Assembly: GCA_035295165.1 (NCBI GenBank)
Contig: DATGJN010000049.1
Span: 1 to 64,000 of the forward strand
Direction: 5' to 3'
Source of the DNA: a bacterium
GTDB lineage: Bacteria > Sysuimicrobiota > Sysuimicrobiia > Sysuimicrobiales > Segetimicrobiaceae
DNA: 64,000 bases
The translations under genes were made by a program, and so were the position numbers. The notes beneath the pieces were generated by a model. The model was not told where the DNA came from. It did no database searches and worked only from the letters and a program-made list of their open reading frames with translations. Shown one piece after another: positions 33,363 through 42,714 of this stretch. The first letter of the stretch is position 1, and each line of letters opens with the position of its first letter.

Positions 33363-33890
33363 ATGCAGCAGAGATCGCCGCATTGGGGGTGGGTAGTGTG
33401 CCCGTATTATCTTGTCGCGATCCTTGTCGTGTCCGTCTTCGCGTCTGCCGCGCCCGCCGCGTTGGTGGACGCGAGATACCTCGTCGTTCCGGGGCGGGGC
33501 GTTGGTCCGGTGAAGCTCGGCATGAAAGTGGGGGAGGTCGCGGCGATTCTCGGTACCCCCGCGAAGGTCGACCGGGACGCCCGAACCGTTTGGTACACAT
33601 GGCGGGATGCCCCGCAGCGCCCGGTTCGCTCGCTTGTCGTCGAAACCGTGGACGACCTGGTTATTCTGATCAGCGTCGCCCACGACGGGCGCTATCGGAC
33701 TCGTGAAGGGGTCGGCGCCGGCGACACGGACGGGACGGTGCGCGACGTGTACGGCCGGCCCTCCGGGGTCCTCCATCTTCCCGGATACGACATGCTTGAG
33801 TACCGGGCCCGCGGGGTCAGCTTCGTCGTCGCTACCGCGACCGCGAGCCCCCGCCTCGTGACCGGGGTGGTGGTGGCGGCGCATCTCTAG
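33363..33890 (+). CDS. Small exported protein, SmpA/OmlA-like fold suspected
   Basis: A 175-residue protein with an N-terminal membrane/signal segment (YYLVAILVVSVFASAAPAAL) and a mature domain in which VGPVKLGMKVGEVAAILGTP resembles the conserved G-M-x-x-x-E-V-x-x-x-L-G-x-P motif of SmpA/OmlA- and BLIP-like domains. A second similar half (GRYRTREGVGAGDTDGTVRD, YGRPSG) suggests a tandem. ATG 33363 is chosen because the signal sequence follows; the frame is open upstream. Role unknown; it ends 12 bases from the convergent GH57 gene. Confidence 0.6.
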   Translation: MQQRSPHWGWVVCPYYLVAILVVSVFASAAPAALVDARYLVVPGRGVGPVKLGMKVGEVAAILGTPAKVDRDARTVWYTWRDAPQRPVRSLVVETVDDLVILISVAHDGRYRTREGVGAGDTDGTVRDVYGRPSGVLHLPGYDMLEYRARGVSFVVATATASPRLVTGVVVAAHL

Positions 33891-33902
33891 GCGCCAGGCG
33901 CC

Positions 33903-36365
33903 CTATGTCGGCGCGGGTGTCCCGGCGCGGAGCGACTCGAGGTTGAAGTTCAACCGGGTCCCGAGGCGCCAGAACTCGGCGACGCGGTCGGACCAATCAG
34001 CCGGCCCGTCGCCGGATGGGGTCGGATCGCCGCGCAGCGCGTCCCGATGGGTGACCGCCGCGGCGTGGTAGAGGTTTTGCACCTGCCACAGGTTCACGGT
34101 GACCCCGAGCGTGTCCGCGAGATCGAGCAGGCGGTGCGTCTGGGCGAGCGCGGGGCCCAACGGGTCCTGTTTGAGGCCGTCTGCTCGCGCCGCCAGCGTC
34201 TGCCGGAGCAGAGGGGCGGCGTCGGCCCATTCCGCCGCGAGCCCGAGCGCATCGAGATCGCCGGCGAGCTCGAACGCGCGATCCCCGAGCGGCTCGTCCG
34301 CGGCGCGGCGGATCTCCTGGGCGAGCGCGCGCGTCAGGGTGTACTGGGCCGCCATGAGGAACGCCGGCGGCACCGGGATCTCGGACTCCCGCATGAACGC
34401 GAGCAGCGGCCGGGACTCTTCGTACAGCTCGCGGTAGACGCCCTCAAACCGGCCGAGCCGCTCCTCGGTCAGGAGCCCGAGGATTTTGCGTCGCTCCTCC
34501 ACGAAGAGGTCGGGCAGACCGAAGAGGCTGCGCCCGAACCGGTCGTCCAGATGGCGGAGCGCTGCGCTCGCTCCCTGGCCGAGAAACGCGTCCGCCAGCG
34601 TTTGCTTCGTCGCCTCGTACCACGCCGGGGTCGCGTCCGGTCGGACGCCGCACTGCAGATCGTGGCCGCCGAGGTGCAGCGCCGCGTACGCGGCGTCCGC
34701 GGTCTCCTCCGTGATCCGGGAGGTGACCGTGACGAGCTCGGCGGCGAGCGCGTGGCCGCCCGCGGTCTCCCGGCGGGCGTCGCGGCGCCGCACCGTGTAG
34801 CTGAAGACGGACGTCTCGTCCTCGTACGGCTCGAACAGCGAGCTGATCCCGTAGTGGGCGACCACCCGCGGCAGGGTGACGATCGACCGCTTCACGGCGC
34901 GCCGGTACACCCCGGCGCCGTCTCCCCACTGCCGCAGGTTGCTCTTCGCGATGGCGAGCCGTCGGACGAACTCGTCCTCCAGACGGGCGCCGAAGCGTTC
35001 TGCGAGCTGGAGCGCCCGCGCGGCGTACTTGATCACCTGGACCGTTTCGATCCCGGATAGCTCGTCGAAGAACCAGCCGCACGACGTGTACATCAGCATG
35101 GCGTGGCGCTGCATCTCCAGCAACTGCAGCGCTCGGCACCGCCCGTTCCCGTCGGGGGCCGCTCGTGCGTGCGCGGCAAAGAGCGCGTCCACGGCCTCCG
35201 GGGCGCGGGTGAGGATCACCTCGATGTATGCGTCGCGCGCCGCCCACGGATCGGTGAAGTAGTTCCCGCCCTCCCGCTCGAAGACGCCCGCGAGCTCGTC
35301 GCGCAGCCAGTCCAGCGCGTCCCGCAGCGGCCCGCGCCAGGCCTGGTTCCAGCCGGGGTGTCCCGCCCGGCACCCGCAGTCCGCGCGCCACCGCTCCACT
35401 CCGTGCGCGCACGACCAGCTCGTCCCTTCCACGATCTCCGCCGCGTGGTCCGGCGGAAACATCGCCAGGTACTCGCCGAAGTTGGTCAGGCGGCCCAGGT
35501 TCCGCTCTTCGATCACCCGCAGCGCGTACGTCAGCGCCATCTCCCCAAACGGGTGATGATGGCCGTAGGACTCGCCGTCGGTCGCGACATGCACGAGCTG
35601 CGGTCCCGGTCGATCCGTGAATCCCGCGGCGAGCCGCGAAGCGAACCGCTCGCCGTTGTTGAGCAGTCCCTCGAACGCGATCGCCCGCGAGATCGGGCCG
35701 TCGTAGAAGAAGACGGTGATTGCGGCACCGCTCGGCAGGCGGCACGTGTAGGGTCGCCTCGGGTCGACATGTTCGCCCCCGACGTCGCTCCAGTCGCCGC
35801 CGGCGAGCGGCCGGATGCGCGCCGCCTGGTGCGGCGCCAGGATCGTGAACGCGATCCCGTGGGCGGCGAGCACTTCAAGCGTCTCGATGTCGACCGCCGT
35901 TTCCGGGAGCCACATGCCCTCGGGATCGCGGCCGAATCGGTGACGAAAGTCGGCGATCCCCCAGGCCACCTGTGTGTGTTTGTCGCGCTGGACGGCGAGC
36001 GGCAGGATCATGTGGTTGTACACTTGGGCGAGCGCGTTGCCGTGACCGCCTCGCTGCGCGCGGCTCGCCCGGTCGGCGTCGAGGATACGGGCGTAGGCTT
36101 CGGGGGCGGCGTGCTCCATCCAGGCGAGCAACGTGGGGCCGACGTTGAAGCTGATCTGCGCGTAGTTGTTGGTGATCTCGAGGATGCGCTGGTTGCCGTC
36201 GAGCACGCGCGACGCGCCGTTGGGCGCGTAGCACTCCGCGGTGATCCGGGCGTTCCAGTCGTGGTAGGGCGCCGCCGAGTCCTGGACCTCGATCACCTCG
36301 AGCCACGGGTTCTCTCGCGGCGGCTGGTAGAAGTGGCCGTGCACGCAGATGCAGTGATCGGTCAT
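33903..36365 (-). CDS. GH57-family protein with DUF3536
   Basis: An 820-residue protein. The N-terminal barrel begins CICVHGHFYQPPRENPWLEV, the hallmark of this GH57 subgroup, with the candidate nucleophile Glu in GMWLPETAVDIETLEVLAAH; the C-terminal half is the all-helical DUF3536 region. Members act on alpha-glucans (amylase or glucanotransferase type), but few are characterised. It is the third gene of a minus-strand operon, 72 bases after GlgC, which supports a role in glycogen-type polymer metabolism. Confidence 0.88.
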   Translation of the reverse strand: MTDHCICVHGHFYQPPRENPWLEVIEVQDSAAPYHDWNARITAECYAPNGASRVLDGNQRILEITNNYAQISFNVGPTLLAWMEHAAPEAYARILDADRASRAQRGGHGNALAQVYNHMILPLAVQRDKHTQVAWGIADFRHRFGRDPEGMWLPETAVDIETLEVLAAHGIAFTILAPHQAARIRPLAGGDWSDVGGEHVDPRRPYTCRLPSGAAITVFFYDGPISRAIAFEGLLNNGERFASRLAAGFTDRPGPQLVHVATDGESYGHHHPFGEMALTYALRVIEERNLGRLTNFGEYLAMFPPDHAAEIVEGTSWSCAHGVERWRADCGCRAGHPGWNQAWRGPLRDALDWLRDELAGVFEREGGNYFTDPWAARDAYIEVILTRAPEAVDALFAAHARAAPDGNGRCRALQLLEMQRHAMLMYTSCGWFFDELSGIETVQVIKYAARALQLAERFGARLEDEFVRRLAIAKSNLRQWGDGAGVYRRAVKRSIVTLPRVVAHYGISSLFEPYEDETSVFSYTVRRRDARRETAGGHALAAELVTVTSRITEETADAAYAALHLGGHDLQCGVRPDATPAWYEATKQTLADAFLGQGASAALRHLDDRFGRSLFGLPDLFVEERRKILGLLTEERLGRFEGVYRELYEESRPLLAFMRESEIPVPPAFLMAAQYTLTRALAQEIRRAADEPLGDRAFELAGDLDALGLAAEWADAAPLLRQTLAARADGLKQDPLGPALAQTHRLLDLADTLGVTVNLWQVQNLYHAAAVTHRDALRGDPTPSGDGPADWSDRVAEFWRLGTRLNFNLESLRAGTPAPT

Positions 36366-36437
36366 CGGCTCTCTCGCTTTCGCACCACGTCGATCTCGCG
36401 CCGCTCCGTCCCGGCACGCGATCGTTCGCGGCCCGCG

Positions 36438-37679
36438 TCAGGGATGCACGTGCTGGCTGCCCCGGACGCGCGTGGCCCCGCGGCCCACGACCACGATCCC
36501 GGAGGGATCCAGGATCCCCGCGTCGAGGTCCCGCGACGGATCCCACCCGAACACGGCACCGGGGTCGATCGTGTTGAAGCGGTCGATGATCGCCCGGCGG
36601 ATCCGCGCGTGGGAGCCGACCGTCGTGTTGTCCATCACGATGCTGTCCTCGATCATCGCGCCGGCCTCGACCAGCACGCCCTGGCCGAGGATGGAGCGGC
36701 GAACCGACCCGCCTCGGATGATCGAGCCTTCCCCGAGCATCGAGTCTTCGACCTCGCCGGCGACGACCCGCGCCGACGGGCCGGCGAACGGGGGAGCGAA
36801 GATCGGCCAGCGCGGATTGTCGAGATCGAGCGCCGGCGTCTGCCCTAAGAGATCCATGTTGGCGCGCCAGTACGCCTCGATGGTGCCCACGTCCCGCCAG
36901 TACCCGCGTTCCTCGGTCGGCTTGAGATCCGGGAGTTCGTTGGTCAAGAAATCGTACGCGTACACCCGCGCGTACGGGTAGAGTTCCGGGATGATGGTGC
37001 GACCGAAGTCGTGGTCCGTGCTGCGCCGGGCATCCTCGACCAGCACGTCCTCCAGGACTTCCGTCGTGAAGATGTAGTTGCCCATCGAGGACAACGCCCG
37101 GGCCGGATCGCTCACCATCGGCTTCGGCCGGGCCGGCTTTTCCTCCCAGCCGACGATCCGGCCGTTCGCGTCGGCGTCGATGATCCCGAACCCCGACGCC
37201 GTCTCGATCGGCACGGGGAGCGCCGCGACGGTGACGTCGGCCCGGCGGGCAAGGTGCGTGTCGACCATCTGCTGCAGGTCCATGCGATAGATGTGGTCCG
37301 CCCCGAAAATTGCGATCAGATCCGGGTCGATGTCGCGAATCAGGTTCAGGTTTTGGAACACCGCGTCTGCGGTCCCGCGATACCAGGACTCGCCCCACCG
37401 CATCTGTGGCGGCACGGGGATGATGAAATGCTCGTCGACGACCGCGCTCATCCGCCATCCCCGGCGGATGTGGTCGATCAGCGACTGGGATTTGTACTGG
37501 ACCAGGATGTACAGCGAGAAGATCCGCGAGTTGATGAAGTTGCTGAGCACGAAGTCCACGATCCGGTATTTGCTGCCGAACGGCACCGCGGGCTTGCTGC
37601 GTTCCTTCGTGAGCGGATACAGGCGCTCGCCCCTGCCGCCGGCGAGGATGACGCCGAGGATGCGGGGACGGGTTACCAA
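36438..37679 (-). CDS. glgC: Glucose-1-phosphate adenylyltransferase
   Basis: A 413-residue enzyme making ADP-glucose from ATP and glucose 1-phosphate, the committed step of bacterial glycogen synthesis. The nucleotide-binding start ILAGGRGERLYPLTKERSKP, the KYRIVDFVLSNFINS segment, the substrate loop (FIIPVPPQMRWGESWYRGTA) and the left-handed beta-helix at the end are all present. It starts 22 bases after the branching-enzyme-like gene. Allosteric properties cannot be told by eye. Confidence 0.95.
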   Translation of the reverse strand: MVTRPRILGVILAGGRGERLYPLTKERSKPAVPFGSKYRIVDFVLSNFINSRIFSLYILVQYKSQSLIDHIRRGWRMSAVVDEHFIIPVPPQMRWGESWYRGTADAVFQNLNLIRDIDPDLIAIFGADHIYRMDLQQMVDTHLARRADVTVAALPVPIETASGFGIIDADANGRIVGWEEKPARPKPMVSDPARALSSMGNYIFTTEVLEDVLVEDARRSTDHDFGRTIIPELYPYARVYAYDFLTNELPDLKPTEERGYWRDVGTIEAYWRANMDLLGQTPALDLDNPRWPIFAPPFAGPSARVVAGEVEDSMLGEGSIIRGGSVRRSILGQGVLVEAGAMIEDSIVMDNTTVGSHARIRRAIIDRFNTIDPGAVFGWDPSRDLDAGILDPSGIVVVGRGATRVRGSQHVHP

Positions 37680-37701
37680 TGTCGCCCGCGCGCGAAGCCG
37701 G

Positions 37702-39420
37702 CTACGCCGGCGGGAGCCCCGCGGCCGCCTCGATGTGCTCGGCGATGCCAGGAAAGCAGAAGTCCTGGGCCTCCTTGCCGACCAACAGTTCGTCTTCCTC
37801 CCACGACAGCGTTCCGCCGCCGTGCACGCGCTTCGCGAGCTCGAGCAGCCGCGTGAAGTCGGCGTAGTGTTCGGCGAACCGCGTCTCCGCGTAGTTCCGA
37901 GCCGCCCAGGTCGTGATCAGGAACTGCCAGTCCGAGGCCTGCAGCAGGAGCATCTCCCGGCCGAGCTGGGCGACGATTCGCCGCAGCAGCGGGGTCCGCT
38001 GCCAGGGCGTGTGCGACACAAATTCCCACAGTTCCTCCTCGGCTTGGTAGACCATCTCCCACGTCCATGCGGTATCCTTGTTCAGCCAGACGCGGTGGTC
38101 TCCTCCTTCCCCCCACGACCCTTCGAGCAGCGTGATCGGGCCGCTGGCCCGATGCTCGGCATGATATGTGCCGGCCGCGGTCGCCGACACGCCCTCGGCC
38201 GCGAGGCCGCGGAGCACGTGATCGAGCCAGGTGGGACCCTCGTGCCACCAGTGTCCGAACAGCTCGGTGTCGAACGGACTGCAGAGGACGCCGGCCTGCC
38301 CTGCCTCGTCCGCATGGCGCGCGAGCACGCTGCGGACGAGTGCCGTGAAGTGGGCCGCGTGCGCGCGCGTCCGTTCCCGGGCCCGCTCCGGCACGTAGAT
38401 CTGCTTGTCGGCGAGGTCGCTCTTCGGATGCGTGACCCGCCAGAACCGGAGCCCGCCGGGAAAGTGGCGCTTGTGAAACTCGAGGTACCACTCGTCGCCC
38501 GGATACCCCGCGTCCCGGCTCCAGACCTGGAGCGTCGTCTCCGGGTCACGCACGAACGACACGGCGTCCCCGGTCCCCCCCCGCGAAGCCACCCGGTAGG
38601 ACAGGTAGGGACTCCGGTCCTCCCGGCGGTGAAACTGTCCCTCCGGCCCCGCCACGGTGCGCAACCGGGGGAAATAGTCGCGGTACGCCGACAGCGCTTG
38701 TCCGCCGCGTACGAGGTGGACGTCGGTGAAAAAGTACGCGAGGCCGTGCCCGGCCAGCAACTCCTCGACGCCGCGGCGCCGGTACCGGACCTTTCCGCTG
38801 CGCGGCCCGACCGGCGGGGTCCACTGGTACCGCGGACGATACGCGCACTCGGGAAGCCACACTCCCGTCGGCGCGCGGCCGAAGTGTCGGCTGTGCGTCT
38901 CGACGGCCGTGCGGAGTTGCAAGTCCAGGCTCTCGTCCCGGCTGAGCAGCGGGAAGTAGCCATGCGTCGCGGCCGTTGTGATGAGCTCGATCGCGCCCCG
39001 GTCCGCGAGGCGGCGGAAGCGTGCGAGCAGATCTCCGCCCATCTCCTCAAACTCACGCCGCCGCGCTTCGTAGACCGCGCGCCAATGGCCGCAGAGGGCC
39101 GCGAGGGTGTCCTCGTGCGTGTCGGAGAAGTGGCGGCGGGTTTCCTCACAGCTCCGCAGGCACTGGTCTAGGAACGCTGTGATCTCCTCGCGGAACGCGA
39201 CGCTCGCGAGCTGCTCGCACAAGATCGGCGAGATATTGATGGTCACCGCGGCGTCGACGTCGTCGTCGGCCAGGCGGTCCAGCATGCGGAGGAGCGGGAG
39301 GTAGCACTCGACGGTGACCTCGGACAGCCAGTCGCTTCCATGTGGCCACCGCCCGTGGTTGAGGACGAACGGGAGGTGCGTGTGTAGGGTGAAGACCAAG
39401 TGGCCGACCGGTTTCGACAT
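37702..39420 (-). CDS. GH57 1,4-alpha-glucan branching enzyme-like protein (DUF1957)
   Basis: A 572-residue GH57 protein starting GHLVFTLHTHLPFVLNHGRW. The likely catalytic pair is Glu in GVWLPECAYRP (about residue 190) and Asp in LCSPFDTELFGHWWHEGP (about residue 350); the C-terminal DUF1957 helical domain follows (RDSWQFLI-type region LLLQASDWQFLITTWAARNY). Thermophilic relatives add alpha-1,6 branches to glucans. ATG 39420 is the natural start; the frame is open upstream into random sequence. It is the first gene of the operon with glgC and the DUF3536 GH57 gene. Confidence 0.9.
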   Translation of the reverse strand: MSKPVGHLVFTLHTHLPFVLNHGRWPHGSDWLSEVTVECYLPLLRMLDRLADDDVDAAVTINISPILCEQLASVAFREEITAFLDQCLRSCEETRRHFSDTHEDTLAALCGHWRAVYEARRREFEEMGGDLLARFRRLADRGAIELITTAATHGYFPLLSRDESLDLQLRTAVETHSRHFGRAPTGVWLPECAYRPRYQWTPPVGPRSGKVRYRRRGVEELLAGHGLAYFFTDVHLVRGGQALSAYRDYFPRLRTVAGPEGQFHRREDRSPYLSYRVASRGGTGDAVSFVRDPETTLQVWSRDAGYPGDEWYLEFHKRHFPGGLRFWRVTHPKSDLADKQIYVPERARERTRAHAAHFTALVRSVLARHADEAGQAGVLCSPFDTELFGHWWHEGPTWLDHVLRGLAAEGVSATAAGTYHAEHRASGPITLLEGSWGEGGDHRVWLNKDTAWTWEMVYQAEEELWEFVSHTPWQRTPLLRRIVAQLGREMLLLQASDWQFLITTWAARNYAETRFAEHYADFTRLLELAKRVHGGGTLSWEEDELLVGKEAQDFCFPGIAEHIEAAAGLPPA

Positions 39421-39497
39421 GGTGTCCCTGTCGCGATGGGGTAGATCAGCGCTGATCGAGATGGCCGCATCGAGTGCGGTGCAGCCACTTAACCCGT

Positions 39498-39506
39498 ATT
39501 GTAGCA
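39498..39506 (-). promoter_or_regulatory. Extended -10 promoter of the glycogen operon
   Basis: On the minus strand TGC-TACAAT, an extended -10 element, lies about 78 bases before the GH57 start at 39420. A perfect GTCAC-AAA-GTGAC palindrome (39514-39526) overlaps the mscS stop just upstream and could be an operator. Confidence 0.5.
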
Positions 39507-39514
39507 TTCCCGTG

Positions 39515-40342
39515 TCACAAAGTGACGGATACCCGGGAGTCGATCGGAACCCCCCGCGCGGCGAGCGCCGCGATCGCCCGCTGCCGCAGCACCGATTCCA
39601 CGGCCCACTGCCGGCCGGGGCGCACGCGGACGGACAATTGGAGGACGACGCCCGCCTCGTGCGCATCCACCGCGCCGTCCACGATCGGCTGTCCCTGCGC
39701 GTCCGCGGTGTTCTCCGCGGCCCATTCGGTCGCGACGGTGCGCAGGACGTCGAGCGCGACGGCGAGATCCGCCCGGTACGGCACGGTGATCCGCACCATC
39801 GCCGTCCCGTAGTCGCGGCTGAGGTTGCCGATCCGCCCGATCTGGCCGTTCGGGACCGTCAGCAACTCGCCGTTCGCCTTTCGCAGCTGGACGGTGCGCA
39901 GCGTGACGCGCTCGACGGTCCCCGTGTCGCCGTCGAGCCGGACGATGTCCCCCGTTTGGACGATGCCCTCCGAGATCAGGAAGAGACCCGCCAGCACGTC
40001 TCTGATGAGGTACTGGGCCCCAAAGCCCAGCGCCACGCCGACCACGCCGGCGCTGGCCAACAGCGCCGTGACGTTGACGTGCACCACCTGGAGTCCCAGC
40101 ACGAGCGCGGCGAACACCACCGCAAACTGGATCACCCCCTCGACGATGGGGATGAAGGTGCGGCCGGCGGCGGTGCGTCCGGCCGCCGCGCGGCGGAGCA
40201 GCCGGCGCGCGGCGTGCAGCACCAGCCACGCCGCGACCGCGATGAGGACGAGCGCCGCCACCGCCTCGATCGCCGCGGCGAGGTGGGGGGCGGTCAGGGT
40301 GTCGCGTTGCAGCTGCTGCGCGATGTCTCGTAGCAGTCCCAT
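39515..40342 (-). CDS. Small-conductance mechanosensitive channel (MscS family)
   Basis: A 275-residue membrane protein with three N-terminal helices, of which the pore helix reads LLASAGVVGVALGFGAQYLI (the alternating Ala/Gly pattern of TM3), followed by the beta domain VQTGDIVRLDGDTGTVERVT and LLTVPNGQIGRIGNLSRDYG. It opens under membrane tension to release solutes after osmotic downshock. It is 18 bases downstream of the glucosylglycerate synthase gene, a logical pairing with compatible-solute metabolism. Confidence 0.92.
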   Translation of the reverse strand: MGLLRDIAQQLQRDTLTAPHLAAAIEAVAALVLIAVAAWLVLHAARRLLRRAAAGRTAAGRTFIPIVEGVIQFAVVFAALVLGLQVVHVNVTALLASAGVVGVALGFGAQYLIRDVLAGLFLISEGIVQTGDIVRLDGDTGTVERVTLRTVQLRKANGELLTVPNGQIGRIGNLSRDYGTAMVRITVPYRADLAVALDVLRTVATEWAAENTADAQGQPIVDGAVDAHEAGVVLQLSVRVRPGRQWAVESVLRQRAIAALAARGVPIDSRVSVTL

Positions 40343-40360
40343 GTCAGCGAGCGCTCCCCA

Positions 40361-41440
40361 TCAGCCGCGGGTCGACGGGATCTCTCCGTCCGAGATCCCG
40401 GCGGGCGTCGTTGCCGAACGGGCCGCCCGGCGCAGGCGGTACGCGGGGACCGTCACGATCGGCGGACGCTCGCGCTCCTCGAGTTCCCGAACCTCGAGCG
40501 ACGGCCCATTGTCCAGGTGGATCAATTTCATCGCAAGGTTCATCTGGTCGCCCAGCCGCGCACCGATCCGCGGCCCGAGTCGTGTCATCGCCACCTGGAC
40601 GATCGCAAACGCCATCAGCGAGAGCGACGTCAACTCCCGGTTCCGGTGGACGCGTTGTTCCAGGTTGACCTGAGCGATGGCGTCCAGCCCGTATCGGGAC
40701 CACGCGTCGATGAGCAGGCCCATCTCCACGCCGTATCCCGTGAAGAACGGGAGTTGCTCCAGCAGGGTACGCCGGCCCGCGTATTCGCCGGCGAGCGGCT
40801 GGATCACGCCCGACAGCTCCGGGTAGAACAGGTTCAGCAGCGGCCTGGCCGTGAGCTCCGTCACGCGCCCGCCGCCTGTGCCGTGGAGCCGGGGGCCCAC
40901 CTGGATCGGTCGCGCGTAGTACCCTTTGACGTAGCCGATCCGTGGTTCCCGGAGCAGCGGACCGAGCAGACCGTACACGAACTTTGGATGGATGTTCCGA
41001 ATGTCCGTGTCGACCCAAACTATCAGATCCCCGCGGAGCACGTGCAGGCTCTTCCAGAGGGCTTCACCCTTGCCGTCGAAGGTCCCAGTCTCAGGGAGGA
41101 TGCTCGAGTGCAGGTACGTCGGCACGCCGAGTCGCCGGGCGACCTCGACGGTCCGATCGGCCGAGCCGCTGTCCACCACGACGATTTCGTCCAGCAGCGG
41201 CACCTCGTCCATGAGGGCCCGGCGGAGCACCGAGATCTCGTGGCCGATCGTCGCTTCCTCGTCGAGCGCCGGCAACCCGAGGCTGATCGTCACTCCCTGA
41301 CGCTGCTTGAGGGCGACGAGACTGGGGAGATCGTCGAACTCCCCCGCGTGGAACGTGTTGGCGCGGAACCATTGGTCCACGATCTCCGAGGTCCACCGTG
41401 GGAAGGTGGAGACGACGCCGAGCGGGACGGAGTCGCTCAT
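40361..41440 (-). CDS. gpgS: Glucosyl-3-phosphoglycerate synthase (GT81-type)
   Basis: A 359-residue GT-A glycosyltransferase. It has the start VTISLGLPALDEEATIGHEI, the metal-binding segment LIVWVDTDIRNIHPKFVYGL, and LSGVIQPLAGEYAGRRTLLE with GYGVEMGLLIDAW, all as in GpgS. It would transfer glucose from a nucleotide sugar to 3-phosphoglycerate, the first step to glucosylglycerate, a compatible solute and primer of methylglucose lipopolysaccharides. ATG 41440 overlaps the stop of the GT4 gene by 4 bases. The phosphatase that would complete the pathway is not obvious nearby. Confidence 0.88.
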   Translation of the reverse strand: MSDSVPLGVVSTFPRWTSEIVDQWFRANTFHAGEFDDLPSLVALKQRQGVTISLGLPALDEEATIGHEISVLRRALMDEVPLLDEIVVVDSGSADRTVEVARRLGVPTYLHSSILPETGTFDGKGEALWKSLHVLRGDLIVWVDTDIRNIHPKFVYGLLGPLLREPRIGYVKGYYARPIQVGPRLHGTGGGRVTELTARPLLNLFYPELSGVIQPLAGEYAGRRTLLEQLPFFTGYGVEMGLLIDAWSRYGLDAIAQVNLEQRVHRNRELTSLSLMAFAIVQVAMTRLGPRIGARLGDQMNLAMKLIHLDNGPSLEVRELEERERPPIVTVPAYRLRRAARSATTPAGISDGEIPSTRG

Positions 41441-42714
41441 CGCCGCGCCGCCGCGTCGCGCTGGGTCAGGAGGGGTACGATCCGGTCGCGCATGACGACC
41501 TCCCACGTGTACGCACCGAGGATCCGGTGCCGGAGCCGGTAGCCGCGATCGTCCATGAGACCGTGGATGATCCGCTGGGCGCATGCGGCCGGGGCATCGT
41601 CTGTGCCGAACATCTGCACCGCGTCGCTGCCGATCTCCCGAAACGTGCGGAGACTGGTCGTGAACGCGGGCACGCGCGCCAGCGCCGCCTCGAGGAGCGG
41701 CAACCCGAACCCTTCCTCTCGACTGGTCAACAGCAGCGCGTCGGCGAGCGCGTACAAGTCCGTCATGACGCGATCCGACAGCACCAACCCCCTGCCGTCG
41801 GGCCCGGGAAGCTCGTGACAGAACACGACCTGCTCGTCCAGGTGCAGTGCGTGACGCAACGCCCGAAGCTCGTTCAAATATTCCGCGTTCCGAGGGTTGT
41901 GCGCGCCGGGCGGCCCGGTCACGAGCAATCGGACCGCGAGCTCGCGCCGCACCAACTCCGCGACCACTTGCAGCGCGTACTCGATGCGTTTGCGGCGGGT
42001 GATGCGGACCGGGAGGAGCAGGACGACTTGCTGTTCCCACAGGCGAAGCGTGTCGGCGAGCCATTGAGCGGCGGGGGTCAGGCGAAGGAACAGCGCCGGA
42101 TCCACCCCGTTCGGGATGACCTCGATGCGCGACAGGGGGAGTCTGAGGCCCGCACTCAGTTCCCGCTGGCGGTCTCGTGACACCGCAACGTACGTCGCCC
42201 CAGCGATCGGGGTCGTAAGCAGGCTCCACGGCGCGCCGGCGTGGAGCGCGGGGCGGTACTGGGGGTTCGTCCAGGCCAGGTCGTGGCACCAGGCGATGAC
42301 GCGCAGCGCCGGCCGTCTGGCGGCAACCGCGTGCAGCGCCTCGGTCAGCGCGAGGTTTTTATGGAGGGTCAAGACGTTGTGGGCGAGACAGACGTCGACG
42401 CCCCGAAGTGCCCGCGCGAGCGCCATCTCAATCTGCGTGGTCAGCACTGTGTAGGCCGGCGTGACATGCCCGTCTTCCAGCTGGCGCGTGACCGCCATGA
42501 CCCGCGGATGCCGCGAATCCAGCAGCGGGAGGCGGTAGAGCCGCACCCGGCCCCCCGGGGCCGCCCCACGCCCCGCCACGATGCGCACCTGAAACCCGCC
42601 GTCGGCGAGGAGGTGTGCCTGCCTCGCGAGCACCCGTTCGACGCCGCCGATCACGGGGGGGGCCGCGTAGTGCAGCAGCGCGACGGTCGGACGCGCGTGG
42701 CGGAGGTCCGGCAT
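41437..42714 (-). CDS. GT4-family glycosyltransferase
   Basis: A 425-residue GT-B enzyme. The N-terminal domain starts PTVALLHYAAPPVIGGVERV, with the GGVER acceptor-side motif. The C-terminal domain has IEVIPNGVDPALFLRL, LLPVRITRRKRIEYALQVVA and the E-x7-E donor motif SREEGFGLPLLEAALA. ATG 42714 overlaps the upstream stop (TGATG), so translation is coupled. Between gpgS and a small unknown gene, it probably extends a glucan or glucosylglycerate-linked glycan; donor and acceptor are unknown. Confidence 0.9.
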   Translation of the reverse strand: MPDLRHARPTVALLHYAAPPVIGGVERVLARQAHLLADGGFQVRIVAGRGAAPGGRVRLYRLPLLDSRHPRVMAVTRQLEDGHVTPAYTVLTTQIEMALARALRGVDVCLAHNVLTLHKNLALTEALHAVAARRPALRVIAWCHDLAWTNPQYRPALHAGAPWSLLTTPIAGATYVAVSRDRQRELSAGLRLPLSRIEVIPNGVDPALFLRLTPAAQWLADTLRLWEQQVVLLLPVRITRRKRIEYALQVVAELVRRELAVRLLVTGPPGAHNPRNAEYLNELRALRHALHLDEQVVFCHELPGPDGRGLVLSDRVMTDLYALADALLLTSREEGFGLPLLEAALARVPAFTTSLRTFREIGSDAVQMFGTDDAPAACAQRIIHGLMDDRGYRLRHRILGAYTWEVVMRDRIVPLLTQRDAAARR

